From positions 3,286,001 to 3,350,000 of the forward strand of contig NZ_JAJJMO010000001.1 of NCBI RefSeq assembly GCF_020905345.1: a stretch of 64,000 nt of DNA, read 5' to 3'. Shown one piece after another: positions 18,679 through 28,205 of this stretch (the first letter of the stretch is position 1; each line of letters opens with the position of its first letter). This DNA is from Flavobacterium pisciphilum (GTDB taxonomy: Bacteria > Bacteroidota > Bacteroidia > Flavobacteriales > Flavobacteriaceae). A program made the translations under genes and the position numbers. The notes under the pieces are model-generated. The model searched no databases, had not been told where the DNA came from, and saw nothing but the letters and a program-made list of their open reading frames with translations.

Positions 18679-20337
18679 TTATTTCTTTTTATCAGTTTTC
18701 TTTTTTTCGGGCTCAGGAGTATAGGGAATGCTTAAGTCGAAAACTTGTTCAACATCCCAGTTGGCTCGAACATCAACTTCTTTTGAGAAATAAATTACCT
18801 CTTCGGAATATCTTTTTTCTAGAAAATTTCCTGGGTCGTATTGTTTGTTTTTATTGTCGTCGTAAATAGCACGAAGTGTAAATAATGTTGGTTCTAAGAG
18901 GTTGAACTCAATTTTTGTATTGCCTTCGGTATATTCGCTAGCAAAAACTTTTTCTCCTTTTTTATCTGTTAGCTCTATGATTACAGGAAAGCGTTTTACA
19001 TTCTGTAAATTAAGAGTTAAATTTCCGTAGTCGGCAGTATTTCTTGTGCTTAGATTGTATTTTAGAGTGTCATTCGTTTTTTCATAAAAATCATTCAATG
19101 CACCAGGTAAAAGAGTGAATGCATACTTTTCTGCGGGTTCTTTTTTAAAGTCTAAAAATAGTTGTTGATTAAAATCATCGTATTCTATCTTGTAAGGAAC
19201 AGCAATGGAATCTTTGTTTATTAGTTTTATTTTTGATTCATCAAAACGTACTAAGGGAGTTGCGCTTTCTAATGTAAATCGATCTCTAAAATGTATGATT
19301 CCATTTTGTAGTGCGCTAATACGCAAAGTGTCTTTTTTCTGGTCTTTTATTTTAAAAGTGTAATTCTTTTTGTAGCTGTCTTTGTTTATTTCGATTGATA
19401 GGGAGTCAGCTTTTAAAGGTTTATACCATATTTGTAAGGAGTCCTTTTTAGGGAATTGTGTAACAATTGAAGATAGAACTTCGGTGTTGTTTTTCAAGAC
19501 AATCTTAGGTTTTGAGTTCTTGAAGTTTTGCTTACCATCGTATCCTACAACTAATCTGTTTCCTGAAACTTGAGCAGGTTTGTGCGTTTTTAAAGGAAGT
19601 ACTTCTTTGAATAATTCCAATTCATAAATAGTGTCATTAGGAATTGTAATAGGATGTTTTATGAAACCAATTTTGTCGTCTTTAGGGTTGAATTTATTGT
19701 TGTTTCCTTTGTCTTTTAATGCAACTAAAAGATATTTCCCAGCTTTTAAATTTTCTAATCTAAACGTTTTTAAACTGTCTAATGTATTGGTGATATATCG
19801 TGGGCTTTCTTTATAAATAACAGAATCCTTATAGGTGTCGTTTACTTCGTAGAGCATTACAGATACAAACGAATCAGCTTCTTTATCATATGCGTCTTTT
19901 ATTTTTCCGCCTATAGCTAAAGAATCAATATAAGTTCCTGTAGAGAATATATATTTAAATTGGTTGTATGGGTTTCCTTCATTATTATCGGTAATACTTT
20001 GTCCAAAATTGAAACTATAAGTAGTATTGGGTTGTAAAGTATCAATTATCTTGATGTTGATGAATTTACTTGCTGTAGTAGGAGTTATAAGAGGCTCGTG
20101 TTTCATTGGTGGTGAAATAATCAATTGCTTATTTGCATTTTTTAATTTCACGTACTCATCAAAGGTTAATTTTATAGTGTTTCCTTTAAATTCAGTGCTG
20201 AAATTCTCAGGAATGCTAGATTGTAGAGTAGGAGCAATGGTGTCTTTTAATCCGCCAGTTATGCTTCCGCGCTTGGCGCAACTTACCATAAATAAGGTCA
20301 ATAAAAAGAAAATATATTTTGAGTTGCTCTTCAACAT
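18679..20337 (-). CDS. Ig-like domain lipoprotein
   Basis: Predicted lipoprotein with signal peptide and lipobox (LLTLFMVSCAKRG). The ATG at 20337 (MLKSNSKY) is preferred over one eight codons upstream, which would lengthen the signal peptide. An N-terminal bacterial Ig-like domain (Big_5 type; DTIAPTLQSSIPEN then IKLTFDEYVKL) is followed by several beta-rich segments and a charged tail of lysines. Such proteins are widespread in Flavobacteriia; a role in the cell envelope is likely but unknown. It is 552 residues long. Confidence 0.75.
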   Translation of the reverse strand: MLKSNSKYIFFLLTLFMVSCAKRGSITGGLKDTIAPTLQSSIPENFSTEFKGNTIKLTFDEYVKLKNANKQLIISPPMKHEPLITPTTASKFINIKIIDTLQPNTTYSFNFGQSITDNNEGNPYNQFKYIFSTGTYIDSLAIGGKIKDAYDKEADSFVSVMLYEVNDTYKDSVIYKESPRYITNTLDSLKTFRLENLKAGKYLLVALKDKGNNNKFNPKDDKIGFIKHPITIPNDTIYELELFKEVLPLKTHKPAQVSGNRLVVGYDGKQNFKNSKPKIVLKNNTEVLSSIVTQFPKKDSLQIWYKPLKADSLSIEINKDSYKKNYTFKIKDQKKDTLRISALQNGIIHFRDRFTLESATPLVRFDESKIKLINKDSIAVPYKIEYDDFNQQLFLDFKKEPAEKYAFTLLPGALNDFYEKTNDTLKYNLSTRNTADYGNLTLNLQNVKRFPVIIELTDKKGEKVFASEYTEGNTKIEFNLLEPTLFTLRAIYDDNKNKQYDPGNFLEKRYSEEVIYFSKEVDVRANWDVEQVFDLSIPYTPEPEKKKTDKKK

Positions 20338-20543
20338 AATGAGTTTTGATTTTGAATCCACAAAATAACAATTATATTTGCTTTAATTGAAATTTTTTAT
20401 CGAATTATTAGGAGTTATTGTTCTGTTTGAAAATATAAAGAGGTACGCTTTGTTTTTTGTCTGTTTATAGAAAAACATACCTAATTTTATTAATAAAATA
20501 AAATGTATTCTTACATTTGACTGAGAATCTAATTTAGAATATT

Positions 20544-21548
20544 TTGAAACTTCGTGTTATTTTTGGTGTTTTGTTTTTGCTATTGATTTCATGTAATAAG
20601 CAAGAAAAGCCAGTTGCCGCTTTTTATTATTGGAAAACTGTTTTTAAATTGTCTGCAGAAGAAAAACAGGTGTTGCAGCAAAATGAGGTCAGTAAGATTT
20701 ATATTCGATATTTTGATATTGATTTGCATCCTAAAACGCAAGAGCCATTTCCGTTAAGCCCAATTCATTTCGAAAGTAAAACACAAAACTTAGAGATTGT
20801 TCCTGTAGTATACATCAAAAATAAAGTGATGTTGAAGAAAGGAATTGATGTAGAAAGTTTGGCTAAAAAAACATTTGATTTTATCGAATTAGTAAATAGT
20901 AAGAATGGAATTTCTTGTCAAGAAATTCAAATCGATTGTGATTGGACCTTGGCAAGCAAATCGAATTATTTAAAATTCATTGAATCATTTAAGAGGATTT
21001 CTCATAAAAAACTTTCGGCTACAATACGATTGCATCAGGTTAAATATTTTGAAAAAACCAAAATTCCTAATGTTGATTCCGGAGTGTTGATGTATTATAA
21101 TATGGGGACAATTGCTCCTGATTCACTTAATTCTATTTATGATAGAAGAATAGCACAGCGATATATAAAAAGTTTAAAAAAATATCCATTACCACTTGAT
21201 TTTGCATTGCCTATTTATTCATGGGTGATTCATATTCGAAATAATAAAGTAATAGGGGTAAAAAGTAAAATAGACATAAGAGAGTTGCAGAATGACACTA
21301 ATTTTGTGCAAAAGCAAAAGAATTATTTTGCTGTAAAGTATTCAAATTATAAAAAAGACTCTTTTTATAAACAAAATGATGTTTTAAAAGTAGAGGCAAT
21401 ATCTAAAGATGATTTGCTGGAAATGGCTTCCGATTTAGAGGAGAATACAGCTCAATATCCTAAAGAGATTATTTTTTACGACTTAGATGAATTCAATTTA
21501 ATAAATTATGAAAAAAATATTTTTAAACAAGTTCTTTCTTGTTTCTAG
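20544..21548 (+). CDS. Unrecognised lipoprotein, translationally linked to the next gene
   Basis: A 334-residue protein with a lipoprotein signal (GVLFLLLISCNKQ). The start shown is TTG at 20544, the only start that keeps the full signal peptide. The middle alternates beta and helix and contains the acidic IQIDCDW and VLMYYNMG stretches, reminiscent of a TIM-barrel glycosidase-like fold, but I do not recognise the family. The last 41 bp overlap the following gene in another frame, so the two are probably co-translated and work together. Confidence 0.7.
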   Translation: MKLRVIFGVLFLLLISCNKQEKPVAAFYYWKTVFKLSAEEKQVLQQNEVSKIYIRYFDIDLHPKTQEPFPLSPIHFESKTQNLEIVPVVYIKNKVMLKKGIDVESLAKKTFDFIELVNSKNGISCQEIQIDCDWTLASKSNYLKFIESFKRISHKKLSATIRLHQVKYFEKTKIPNVDSGVLMYYNMGTIAPDSLNSIYDRRIAQRYIKSLKKYPLPLDFALPIYSWVIHIRNNKVIGVKSKIDIRELQNDTNFVQKQKNYFAVKYSNYKKDSFYKQNDVLKVEAISKDDLLEMASDLEENTAQYPKEIIFYDLDEFNLINYEKNIFKQVLSCF

Positions 21549-23868
21549 TGGTGTTTTATTATTTGCTTATGGTATAATCTATGCTTGCGGTGGTGGCGAT
21601 GATTGGGGTATGGGATATAGTTCAAATTTTACTCCAGAAACTTTTGTGGAGAAATCGTATAGACCATTGTTTTTGTCTGGAGAGGTTTTTTATGGAATTG
21701 GGTTCGATACCGAACATAATTCTAGATTTAATAATAATATCAAATCAGATTGGAGTGTATATTTAAAAACGAAAGCTGATACTACAACGGTAAATTATTT
21801 TTTAATTGGTGATGAGACGCCAAGGTATTCTTATGATAGTGATAAAACTTCAAAATACAAGGATGAAATCACTCAGCTTCATGTGTTTTTCAAGACCAAG
21901 AAAAATAATCAGGCCTCTTTAAAATGGGGTAAGAAAATGAATTTGAAAGATGATAAAATAAAGGCTTTTGTCGAATTTTTGTATTTGGCACAAAAAATAG
22001 AAACAGTATCAGTTGGAGAGAATTATTGGAGCTATGAGCCTGTTGTTGCTAAAACTTTTAAGGATTTGAAAGTGATTCAGTCTATCGAAAATGTATATAA
22101 CACGATGTCAGATCCGTTCTTAAAAAACAGGTATTGGTTTCTTACTATGAAAGCTTATTTTTATAGTAGCAATCAACAAAAAGCAATTGCATTTTTTAAT
22201 AAAACATCAGCGTCGGTTCCAAAAAATGTGTTGTATTATCGAGCGCTTTCGTATGTGGCCGGGATAAATTATCAACAAGGTAAATATTCAGTGTCTAACT
22301 ATTTATATGCGCAGGTATTTGATAAATGTCCTGAAATGAGGGTTGTTACTGCTTATAGTTTTCGACCTAAAGATGAAAGTGATTGGAATAAGTCGTTGGC
22401 AATGGCTAAAAATAACAAAGAAAAAGCAGCACTTTGGGCAATTCATGGATATTATAAGGATGAGGTGCAGGCAATCGGGAAAATTTATGAATTAGATCCT
22501 AAAAGCGAACATTTAAACTATTTGCTTACTAGGTTGGTTAATCAGCAAGAGCAAGGTATAAATAATTCGTTTGAAGTAAGTCTTAATGATAATCAGCCAT
22601 CAAAAAAACAGACAGTTGCAGAAAATAAAGAGACAAATAAAAGCAAAATAGATACAAAAGCATTCGATTTAGTGTCAAAAATTGCTGTGGCGGGAAATAC
22701 AGAGAAACCTTATTTATGGGATATTGCTTTGGGGTATTTACAAACGCTAAAAAGTGATTTTGTTAAAGCAGATGAGAATTTTGCTAAAGCTGAAAAGACA
22801 ATGCCTAAAACGGAATTGGCAAATAATCAGCTTAGATTACTTCGATTTGTGAATAATATGAGTAAGATTGAGAAGTTAAATTCGAATAATGAAAAGACGA
22901 TTCTTAAAGACTTGAATTGGCTGTATAAAGAGCTTCCGAAACGAAATGTAGGTGATTTTCGCTATGAAAATGCTTCTAGTTGGAGTAAAATGTATTTGGC
23001 AACTCTTTATAAAGAGCAGAAGAACTATGTAATGGCGGAGTTATTTACTAATAATTCAGCTTATAGTTATGGCTATTGGGGAGAAGGGAACTCTTTTTAT
23101 GATGTCGAAAAGGATTTGTTAGGAATGAAAGAGTTTTTGGCTAAACCGGATAAAACGGAAATAGAAAAGATAGGAGCTGGTATTTATAACTTGAATTTGA
23201 ATAATATCAATAATTTTCAGGCTATACAGGCTACATATCAGAATAAAATTCCAGAAGCAATAGCTTTTATGAAGCAAACAGATACATTGCAAAATGCAGT
23301 TTTTTACGGAAACCCATTTAATGGAAGTATTAAAGATTGCCATGATTGTGATCATGCTGCATTCCAGAAAAAGAAATATTCTCAGATAGATTTCTTGACG
23401 ACGATAAAAACCATGCAGGACAAATTGGCTAGCAATGAAGATGTGTATACAAATAGTTTGTTGTTGGGAAATGCATTTTATAATATTACTCATTTTGGAA
23501 ATGGAAGAAGTTTTTATGAAATTGGTATCGTTGGGTATGGTTCAAGTCCGTATTCATTTAGAGGTTCTATGAAAAAAATGATAACAAATTGTTCGCTTCC
23601 TAAAATGTATTATCAAAAAGCATTAGAGGCTGCTACTACAAAAGAGCAAAAAGCAAAATGTATTTATATGTTGGCTAAATGTGAGCGAAATGAATATTAT
23701 AATAAGAAGTATATTTCGGTAGAAAATTGGTGGAGTGCTACTGATGATAAGGTGAATTTTTTAGCGTGGAATGGTTTTAAAACGTTGAAAAAAGATTATT
23801 CGGACACAAAGTATTATCAGGATGTTATTGCTGAATGTGGGTATTTTAATACGTATGTTAATCAGTAA
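21508..23868 (+). CDS. Large secreted protein with repeat-like helices, unknown function
   Basis: A 786-residue protein starting with a hydrophobic N-terminus (FLVSSGVLLFAYGIIYACGGG); the Cys-Gly-Gly-Gly may be a lipidation site. Much of it is helical, with TPR-like spacing (for example YLWDIALGYLQTLKSDFVKADENFAKAE quoted in part: DFVKADENFAKAEKT). Several Cys lie near GSIKDCHDCDH. No enzyme motif was recognised. It overlaps the preceding lipoprotein gene by 41 bp. Confidence 0.7.
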   Translation: MKKIFLNKFFLVSSGVLLFAYGIIYACGGGDDWGMGYSSNFTPETFVEKSYRPLFLSGEVFYGIGFDTEHNSRFNNNIKSDWSVYLKTKADTTTVNYFLIGDETPRYSYDSDKTSKYKDEITQLHVFFKTKKNNQASLKWGKKMNLKDDKIKAFVEFLYLAQKIETVSVGENYWSYEPVVAKTFKDLKVIQSIENVYNTMSDPFLKNRYWFLTMKAYFYSSNQQKAIAFFNKTSASVPKNVLYYRALSYVAGINYQQGKYSVSNYLYAQVFDKCPEMRVVTAYSFRPKDESDWNKSLAMAKNNKEKAALWAIHGYYKDEVQAIGKIYELDPKSEHLNYLLTRLVNQQEQGINNSFEVSLNDNQPSKKQTVAENKETNKSKIDTKAFDLVSKIAVAGNTEKPYLWDIALGYLQTLKSDFVKADENFAKAEKTMPKTELANNQLRLLRFVNNMSKIEKLNSNNEKTILKDLNWLYKELPKRNVGDFRYENASSWSKMYLATLYKEQKNYVMAELFTNNSAYSYGYWGEGNSFYDVEKDLLGMKEFLAKPDKTEIEKIGAGIYNLNLNNINNFQAIQATYQNKIPEAIAFMKQTDTLQNAVFYGNPFNGSIKDCHDCDHAAFQKKKYSQIDFLTTIKTMQDKLASNEDVYTNSLLLGNAFYNITHFGNGRSFYEIGIVGYGSSPYSFRGSMKKMITNCSLPKMYYQKALEAATTKEQKAKCIYMLAKCERNEYYNKKYISVENWWSATDDKVNFLAWNGFKTLKKDYSDTKYYQDVIAECGYFNTYVNQ

Positions 23869-23900
23869 ATTGAATTTATTATTTAAAAAATCAAATTGGG

Positions 23901-24305
23901 ATGATGAATAAAATAGAACATATAGGAATTGCAGTTAAAGATTTAGAAGTTTCGAACCTTTTGTTTGAAAAACTTCTAGGGGTTTCTGCTTATAAATCTG
24001 AAGCAGTGGAAAGTGAGGGGGTTGTCACTTCGTTTTTTCAAAACGGACCAAATAAAATAGAGCTTTTGGCAGCAACTAGTCCAGATAGTCCTATTGCTAA
24101 GTTTCTTGAGAAAAAAGGAGAAGGAATTCATCATATAGCATTTGATGTAACAGATATCGTTGCTGAAGTAGAGCGTCTCAAAAGTGAAGGTTTTGTAGTT
24201 TTAAACGAAATTCCTAAAAAGGGAGCCGATAATAAACTCGTTGTTTTCTTGCATCCTAAAAGCACAAATGGGGTTTTGATAGAGTTGTGTCAAGAAATTA
24301 AATAA
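23901..24305 (+). CDS. mce: Methylmalonyl-CoA epimerase
   Basis: Interconverts (R)- and (S)-methylmalonyl-CoA in propionate / succinate metabolism. It is a single glyoxalase-fold (VOC) protein of 134 residues with metal ligands in IEHIGIAV, IHHIAFDV and GVLIELCQ. An ATG at 23904 is equally possible. It is the last chromosomal protein gene before the tRNA used by the island. Confidence 0.9.
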   Translation: MMNKIEHIGIAVKDLEVSNLLFEKLLGVSAYKSEAVESEGVVTSFFQNGPNKIELLAATSPDSPIAKFLEKKGEGIHHIAFDVTDIVAEVERLKSEGFVVLNEIPKKGADNKLVVFLHPKSTNGVLIELCQEIK

Positions 24306-24451
24306 TTTTTAAGTGGTTAATGAGAGAATTAGTTACTTAAAAATCAGTTAGTTTTAATTTTAGTTGAATTAATTAATGAAATTAACGTAAAAATCATGTC
24401 TAAATATTTGCTACAAACGAAAAATAGTGGTAATATTGCAACCTCAAAACC

Positions 24452-24525
24452 GGTCCTATAGCTCAGCTGGTTAGAGCACCTGACTCATAATCAGGTGGTC
24501 CCTGGTTCGAGCCCAGGTGGGACCA
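24452..24525 (+). tRNA. tRNA with CAT anticodon (Met, or Ile2)
   Basis: A full cloverleaf is visible: acceptor GGTCCTA pairs with TGGGACC (one G-T pair), D arm with AGCTCAGCTGGTTAGAGC, anticodon stem CCTGA/TCAGG around loop CTCATAA (anticodon 24486-24488), T arm CCTGG-TTCGAGC-CCAGG, discriminator A. CCA is not encoded. A CAT anticodon could be elongator Met or lysidine-modified Ile2; sequence alone does not decide. The 3' half (from 24484) is identical to the copy at 53150, so it was supplied by the integrated island. Confidence 0.95.
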
Positions 24526-24526
24526 C
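24484..24526 (+). repeat. attL (direct repeat inside the tRNA)
   Basis: The 43 bp from the anticodon loop (CTCATAATC...) to just past the tRNA 3' end (...GGGACCAC) recur exactly at 53150-53192. Bases on either side differ (A/T before, T/A after), defining the repeat limits. Confidence 0.92.
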
Positions 24527-24537
24527 TATTAAAATCA

Positions 24538-24566
24538 AGCCTTTACAGCAATGTAAGGGCTTTTTT
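24538..24566 (+). terminator. Terminator of the tRNA gene
   Basis: Imperfect hairpin AAGCCTTTACA-GCA-ATGTAAGGGCTT followed by six T. It lies on the island side of attL and closely resembles the perfect hairpin beyond attR at 53203-53226. Confidence 0.8.
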
Positions 24567-24692
24567 GTTTTCATCAGTACAATATATGTATAACAAATTG
24601 CTGACCTCGTAAAGATAGTAAACTTTTCATTCTGTTTCAATTAGCTGTGTTTTTTAGTATTTTTACTTTTCAATTAAAAAATAATTAGCGTT

Positions 24693-25421
24693 ATGGCAAG
24701 AATAATTGAAAAAATATTTTTCTTTCTCCATCAACAAGTACAAAAGGTAAATGCTAAAATAGCTTCCAAAAAGGTTTCACTTATTTTAGCCCCGGTATTA
24801 CCTATTTCGGTAGTTATTCTAAGTACTTTTCAGTTATACAATGGTAATTTTATTTTATTCCATTTAATACTTCTAATTTTAGGAGTAGTTTTTTCATTTT
24901 TACTTACGGTATCATCTATGTATTTTTTAAAAGGTGATAATATTTTTAATCGATATAATAGAGAAAAGTCTAATAGTAATTTATCTCAGTTTCAAAATAC
25001 ATCAAAGTCTTCAAACAATATATCTGAAAAAAAAGTAGCTGATTTAATTGAGGCTAATAAAGAGGCAATAAATTACTATTATATTGAATTTAAAAAGATT
25101 GAACTATTTAACGATGACACATTATTAATTGACTTTCAAAGTTTTATTGCTAATTGCTTAAAAAACTCTAAGAACAATTATTTTTTTAAATTAGAAATTA
25201 GTGCTCAGGAAACACACGGTTTTATCAATGAATTTATGATTCCTTTCTTGATAAAATTAGATTCAAACCGTGTAATTCCTAAAAAAAGTATAGCTTCTCT
25301 GTTACAATATAAGAAAGCAGGTAAATATATCCCTGTAAATGAAAAATCATTATCCGATAAGAATAGAATAACCGTTACCCTTTGTCAAAAAAAGGCATAC
25401 GAAAGTGTTCAAAAAATGTAA
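24693..25421 (+). CDS. Unrecognised membrane protein
   Basis: A 242-residue protein, first gene inside the island. Two hydrophobic segments lie at about residues 30-48 and 53-76 (SLILAPVLPISVVILS and LILLILGVVFSFLLTV). A polar, mostly helical cytoplasmic or periplasmic domain follows. No family motif was recognised. It stands alone between the tRNA terminator and the first HTH gene; it may be cargo or an element maintenance gene. Confidence 0.6.
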   Translation: MARIIEKIFFFLHQQVQKVNAKIASKKVSLILAPVLPISVVILSTFQLYNGNFILFHLILLILGVVFSFLLTVSSMYFLKGDNIFNRYNREKSNSNLSQFQNTSKSSNNISEKKVADLIEANKEAINYYYIEFKKIELFNDDTLLIDFQSFIANCLKNSKNNYFFKLEISAQETHGFINEFMIPFLIKLDSNRVIPKKSIASLLQYKKAGKYIPVNEKSLSDKNRITVTLCQKKAYESVQKM

Positions 25422-25513
25422 ATTCTTCGAATTATTATGCGACCAAGTCGCAATTCCACGTTTCATTTAGTTTCATTCCAATAGTTTAGCCTCATAATTC
25501 TAAAACAAAAATT

Positions 25514-25801
25514 ATGAACCCACAAAAAATTATTGAACAGTTAAATGAAATTAAAATGATGATTACAAAAGGTAATCAGTTCCAAAAAGAGATTTTTACT
25601 ATTAAAGATCTCATGAACTATACAGGCTTTTCCGATAGTACGATTCACAAATTATCTGCTAAAAAATTAATCCCTCATAACAAGCCAACCAACGGAGCTT
25701 TATTCTTCGATCGAGTTGAAATAGTTGAATGGATTAGAAAGCACAAAGTCTATTCAGATGAGGAAGTTTTGTCTAAATTTTCCAAGCAGTTAAAAAAATA
25801 A
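25514..25801 (+). CDS. Excisionase-like helix-turn-helix protein
   Basis: A 95-residue protein with a MerR/excisionase-type winged HTH (IKDLMNYTGFSDSTIHKLS, then LFFDRVEIVEWIRK), the layout of Bacteroidota mobile-element HTH_17 proteins. A predicted N-terminal helix (IIEQLNEIKMMI) may dimerise. It probably acts in excision or control of the element and precedes the replication genes. A paralogue lies at 50578-50895. Confidence 0.8.
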   Translation: MNPQKIIEQLNEIKMMITKGNQFQKEIFTIKDLMNYTGFSDSTIHKLSAKKLIPHNKPTNGALFFDRVEIVEWIRKHKVYSDEEVLSKFSKQLKK

Positions 25802-25890
25802 AAGCATTCCATTCCAACAAATTGCAACGCTTTATTTTAACTCTAATTATGTTGTATCCTCCAAGTATACAATAAAAAACATTGTACAAA

Positions 25891-27099
25891 ATGAAAGAGA
25901 AATATTTACGAATAGGAACTTCCTATTTTAAGAAATCCCTGTACCCTTTATCTTCGGGTGATTTTGTGGAAATTTTGGTTATATGGTCTCCGGAATTGAT
26001 AAGGCAAGATCATGGTAAAAATGTTCTTTCAGAAATTGAAAGATATGATGGTTTCATTTGTATTCCTGAGAACCGCCCTGAATTTTTTTTAAAAAGAATT
26101 GAGGATTATTATAATACTTATCATCAAATAAGTAAATCGCCTTGCGAAGGAGAAATAGAAAATACCCTTAGTTTTTTAACTCATATTTTTGGAGAGCAAT
26201 TGGAATTAGGAATTGACTATCTACAATTGATTTATTTAAGGCCAACTCAAATTCTTCCAATTTTATGTTTAGTGAGTAAAGAACGTAATACAGGTAAGTC
26301 TACTTTCTTAAAATGGCTTAAAGAAATATTTGAATACAACCTCACTTTTCTGACCAATAGTGATTTCACCTCAAATTTTAACGCTGATTGGAGTTCCAAA
26401 CTTTTAATTTGTATTGATGAAGTACTATTTAAGACAGATGAACTAACCGAGCGAATAAAATACCTATCTACCACTAACACTCATAAAACAGAAGCAAAAG
26501 GGAAAGATAAAAAAGAAGCATCCTTTTTTGGAAAATTCGTTTTGTGTTCAAACAACGAAACCTCATTTATTAAAATTGATGCGGACGAAATCCGTTTTTG
26601 GGTAATAAAGGTTAATAAATTTCAAAAAGAGGATGTTGATATTTTACAAAAACTAACCGATGAAATTCCAGCATTTTTACATTTTTTAATCAATAGAAAA
26701 CTATCTACTGAAAATCAATCACGAATGTGGTTTACTCCAAATCAGATTAAAACAAAAGCTTTGTTAAAATTAGTCAGGTATAATTCAAATCAAATTGAAA
26801 GAGAATTAGTCAATGTTTTATTGAATACAATGGAAAGTTTGGACATTGAAAATTTAGATTTTAGCTTCTCCGACTTATTAAACATTTTAAACAAGTTTAA
26901 GATTAGATATGATGCTGCTGAAATAAAAAATATTATACGTAAAAATTGGAAGCTAGAGCAAGCAAAAAATTCAAACCAGTATCAAAAAGTAAGCATCACA
27001 AACGACCTTGATTTTTATCAAAACTTAACAAAAGGTCGTTATTATTCGATCACTAGAGATTTTTTATCTGATTATAATGATGAATTGATGACAATGTAG
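25891..27099 (+). CDS. Primase-helicase family ATPase (DUF5906/P4-type)
   Basis: Predicted replication protein of the element. A P-loop (KERNTGKSTFLKW) lies near residue 132, a Walker B-like LLICIDEV near 170, and FVLCSNNETSF near 215 resembles the sensor strand of SF3-type phage and plasmid helicases. The ATG at 25891 is chosen over a TTG three codons upstream. The following 200 bp hold TGATGAC repeats that may be its origin, and a toprim primase follows. Confidence 0.78.
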   Translation: MKEKYLRIGTSYFKKSLYPLSSGDFVEILVIWSPELIRQDHGKNVLSEIERYDGFICIPENRPEFFLKRIEDYYNTYHQISKSPCEGEIENTLSFLTHIFGEQLELGIDYLQLIYLRPTQILPILCLVSKERNTGKSTFLKWLKEIFEYNLTFLTNSDFTSNFNADWSSKLLICIDEVLFKTDELTERIKYLSTTNTHKTEAKGKDKKEASFFGKFVLCSNNETSFIKIDADEIRFWVIKVNKFQKEDVDILQKLTDEIPAFLHFLINRKLSTENQSRMWFTPNQIKTKALLKLVRYNSNQIERELVNVLLNTMESLDIENLDFSFSDLLNILNKFKIRYDAAEIKNIIRKNWKLEQAKNSNQYQKVSITNDLDFYQNLTKGRYYSITRDFLSDYNDELMTM

Positions 27100-27130
27100 A
27101 ATTAAGTCAACAACAGTAAGGCTTTTTTTT

Positions 27131-27270
27131 GTCATCACTTTGTCATCAAAAAATAAAATGATGATAAAAAATGATGACTGAATTTTAAAAGTGATGACAT
27201 GATGACAAAATGATGACGTGTAAAACGCTGTTATTATTGGGCTGATTGTACTTTGTCATCAATTCATCAT
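27131..27270. repeat. Iteron-like cluster, candidate replication origin
   Basis: About nine copies of TGATGA(C) or its complement TCATCA lie in 140 bp: GTCATCA at 27131 and 27142, ATGATGA at 27159 and 27171, GTGATGACA at 27191, ATGATGACA at 27199, ATGATGACG near 27210, then GTCATCA at 27255 and TTCATCA at 27264. They fill the gap between the primase-helicase and toprim genes. Dense short repeats beside replication genes are typical of plasmid-like origins. Confidence 0.55.
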
Positions 27271-27307
27271 TTTTTTTTAATTTTTTAAACCGCCAAAAAA
27301 TATTGAA

Positions 27308-28156
27308 ATGAATACAACACAAGCAAGAGAAATACCAATAGAAAAAGTTCTTCAAAATTTAGGTTGTGAACCCACTAAATGTAATGAAACCGAAAGTTGG
27401 TACCTGTCTCCATTTAGGATTGAAAAAACAGCTTCATTTAAACTCAATAGAAAAATTAACAGATGGTTTGACCATGGGGAACAAGTGGGAGGAAACGTAA
27501 TAGATTTTGTAATTCAAAAGTTTGGATTTAATGTTACAGAAGCTTTGCGCTACTTAGAAAAATTTGACACTCTTTTTTCTTTTCAAAAGCAAATTTCTGA
27601 AATTCCAATTAAAGAAAGTGATGCTAATCAAATTGAAAAAATAATTCCAATCCAACATTTTGCTTTATTACAATATCTGGAGAGTAGACATATAAAATTT
27701 TATAAAAATATTGAACAGCTAAAAGAAGTACACTATATCATCAATGATAAAAAATACTTCGGTATTGGATTCCAAAATAATAGTCAAGGTTGGGAAATAA
27801 GATCCAAGTATGCGAAAATTTGTTTGAAAAAGAAAGATATAACTTTGATTAACAATAATTCACAAATACTTAGGGTTTATGAAGGTTTTTTTGACTATTT
27901 GTCGTTTCAGCAAATTTGGAATAATCTACCAATGGAGGAATCAGATTCTTTGATTTTAAACTCTGTAACATTACTTGAAAAGAATACTTCTATTCTAGAA
28001 AATTATAAAATAATTGAATTGTTTCTTGATAATGATGAAGCTGGAGACAGATACACTAAATTGATTTCAGCTCAATTTCCAGGAGCCAAAGATGGTAGAG
28101 TAACTTATTCAGAATGCAAAGATTTAAATGAATTTTTATGCAAAAGATATGTCTAA
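27308..28156 (+). CDS. Toprim-domain primase (DnaG-like, mobile-element type)
   Basis: A 282-residue protein with an N-terminal DnaG-type zinc-ribbon-like region (CEPTKCNETESWYLSPFR, then WFDHGEQVGGNVIDFV) and a C-terminal toprim domain (VYEGFFDYLSF with the conserved Glu; IELFLDNDEAGDR with the DxD-type acidic pair). This form is standard in Bacteroidota mobilizable elements and phages. It probably primes replication of the excised element. It is preceded by the iteron-like cluster and followed by the oriT-like hairpin. Confidence 0.85.
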   Translation: MNTTQAREIPIEKVLQNLGCEPTKCNETESWYLSPFRIEKTASFKLNRKINRWFDHGEQVGGNVIDFVIQKFGFNVTEALRYLEKFDTLFSFQKQISEIPIKESDANQIEKIIPIQHFALLQYLESRHIKFYKNIEQLKEVHYIINDKKYFGIGFQNNSQGWEIRSKYAKICLKKKDITLINNNSQILRVYEGFFDYLSFQQIWNNLPMEESDSLILNSVTLLEKNTSILENYKIIELFLDNDEAGDRYTKLISAQFPGAKDGRVTYSECKDLNEFLCKRYV

Positions 28157-28205
28157 AATATTAGAAATCTATAAAATAGCGCAATCTAAATGTCTCTGAA
28201 AGAGT

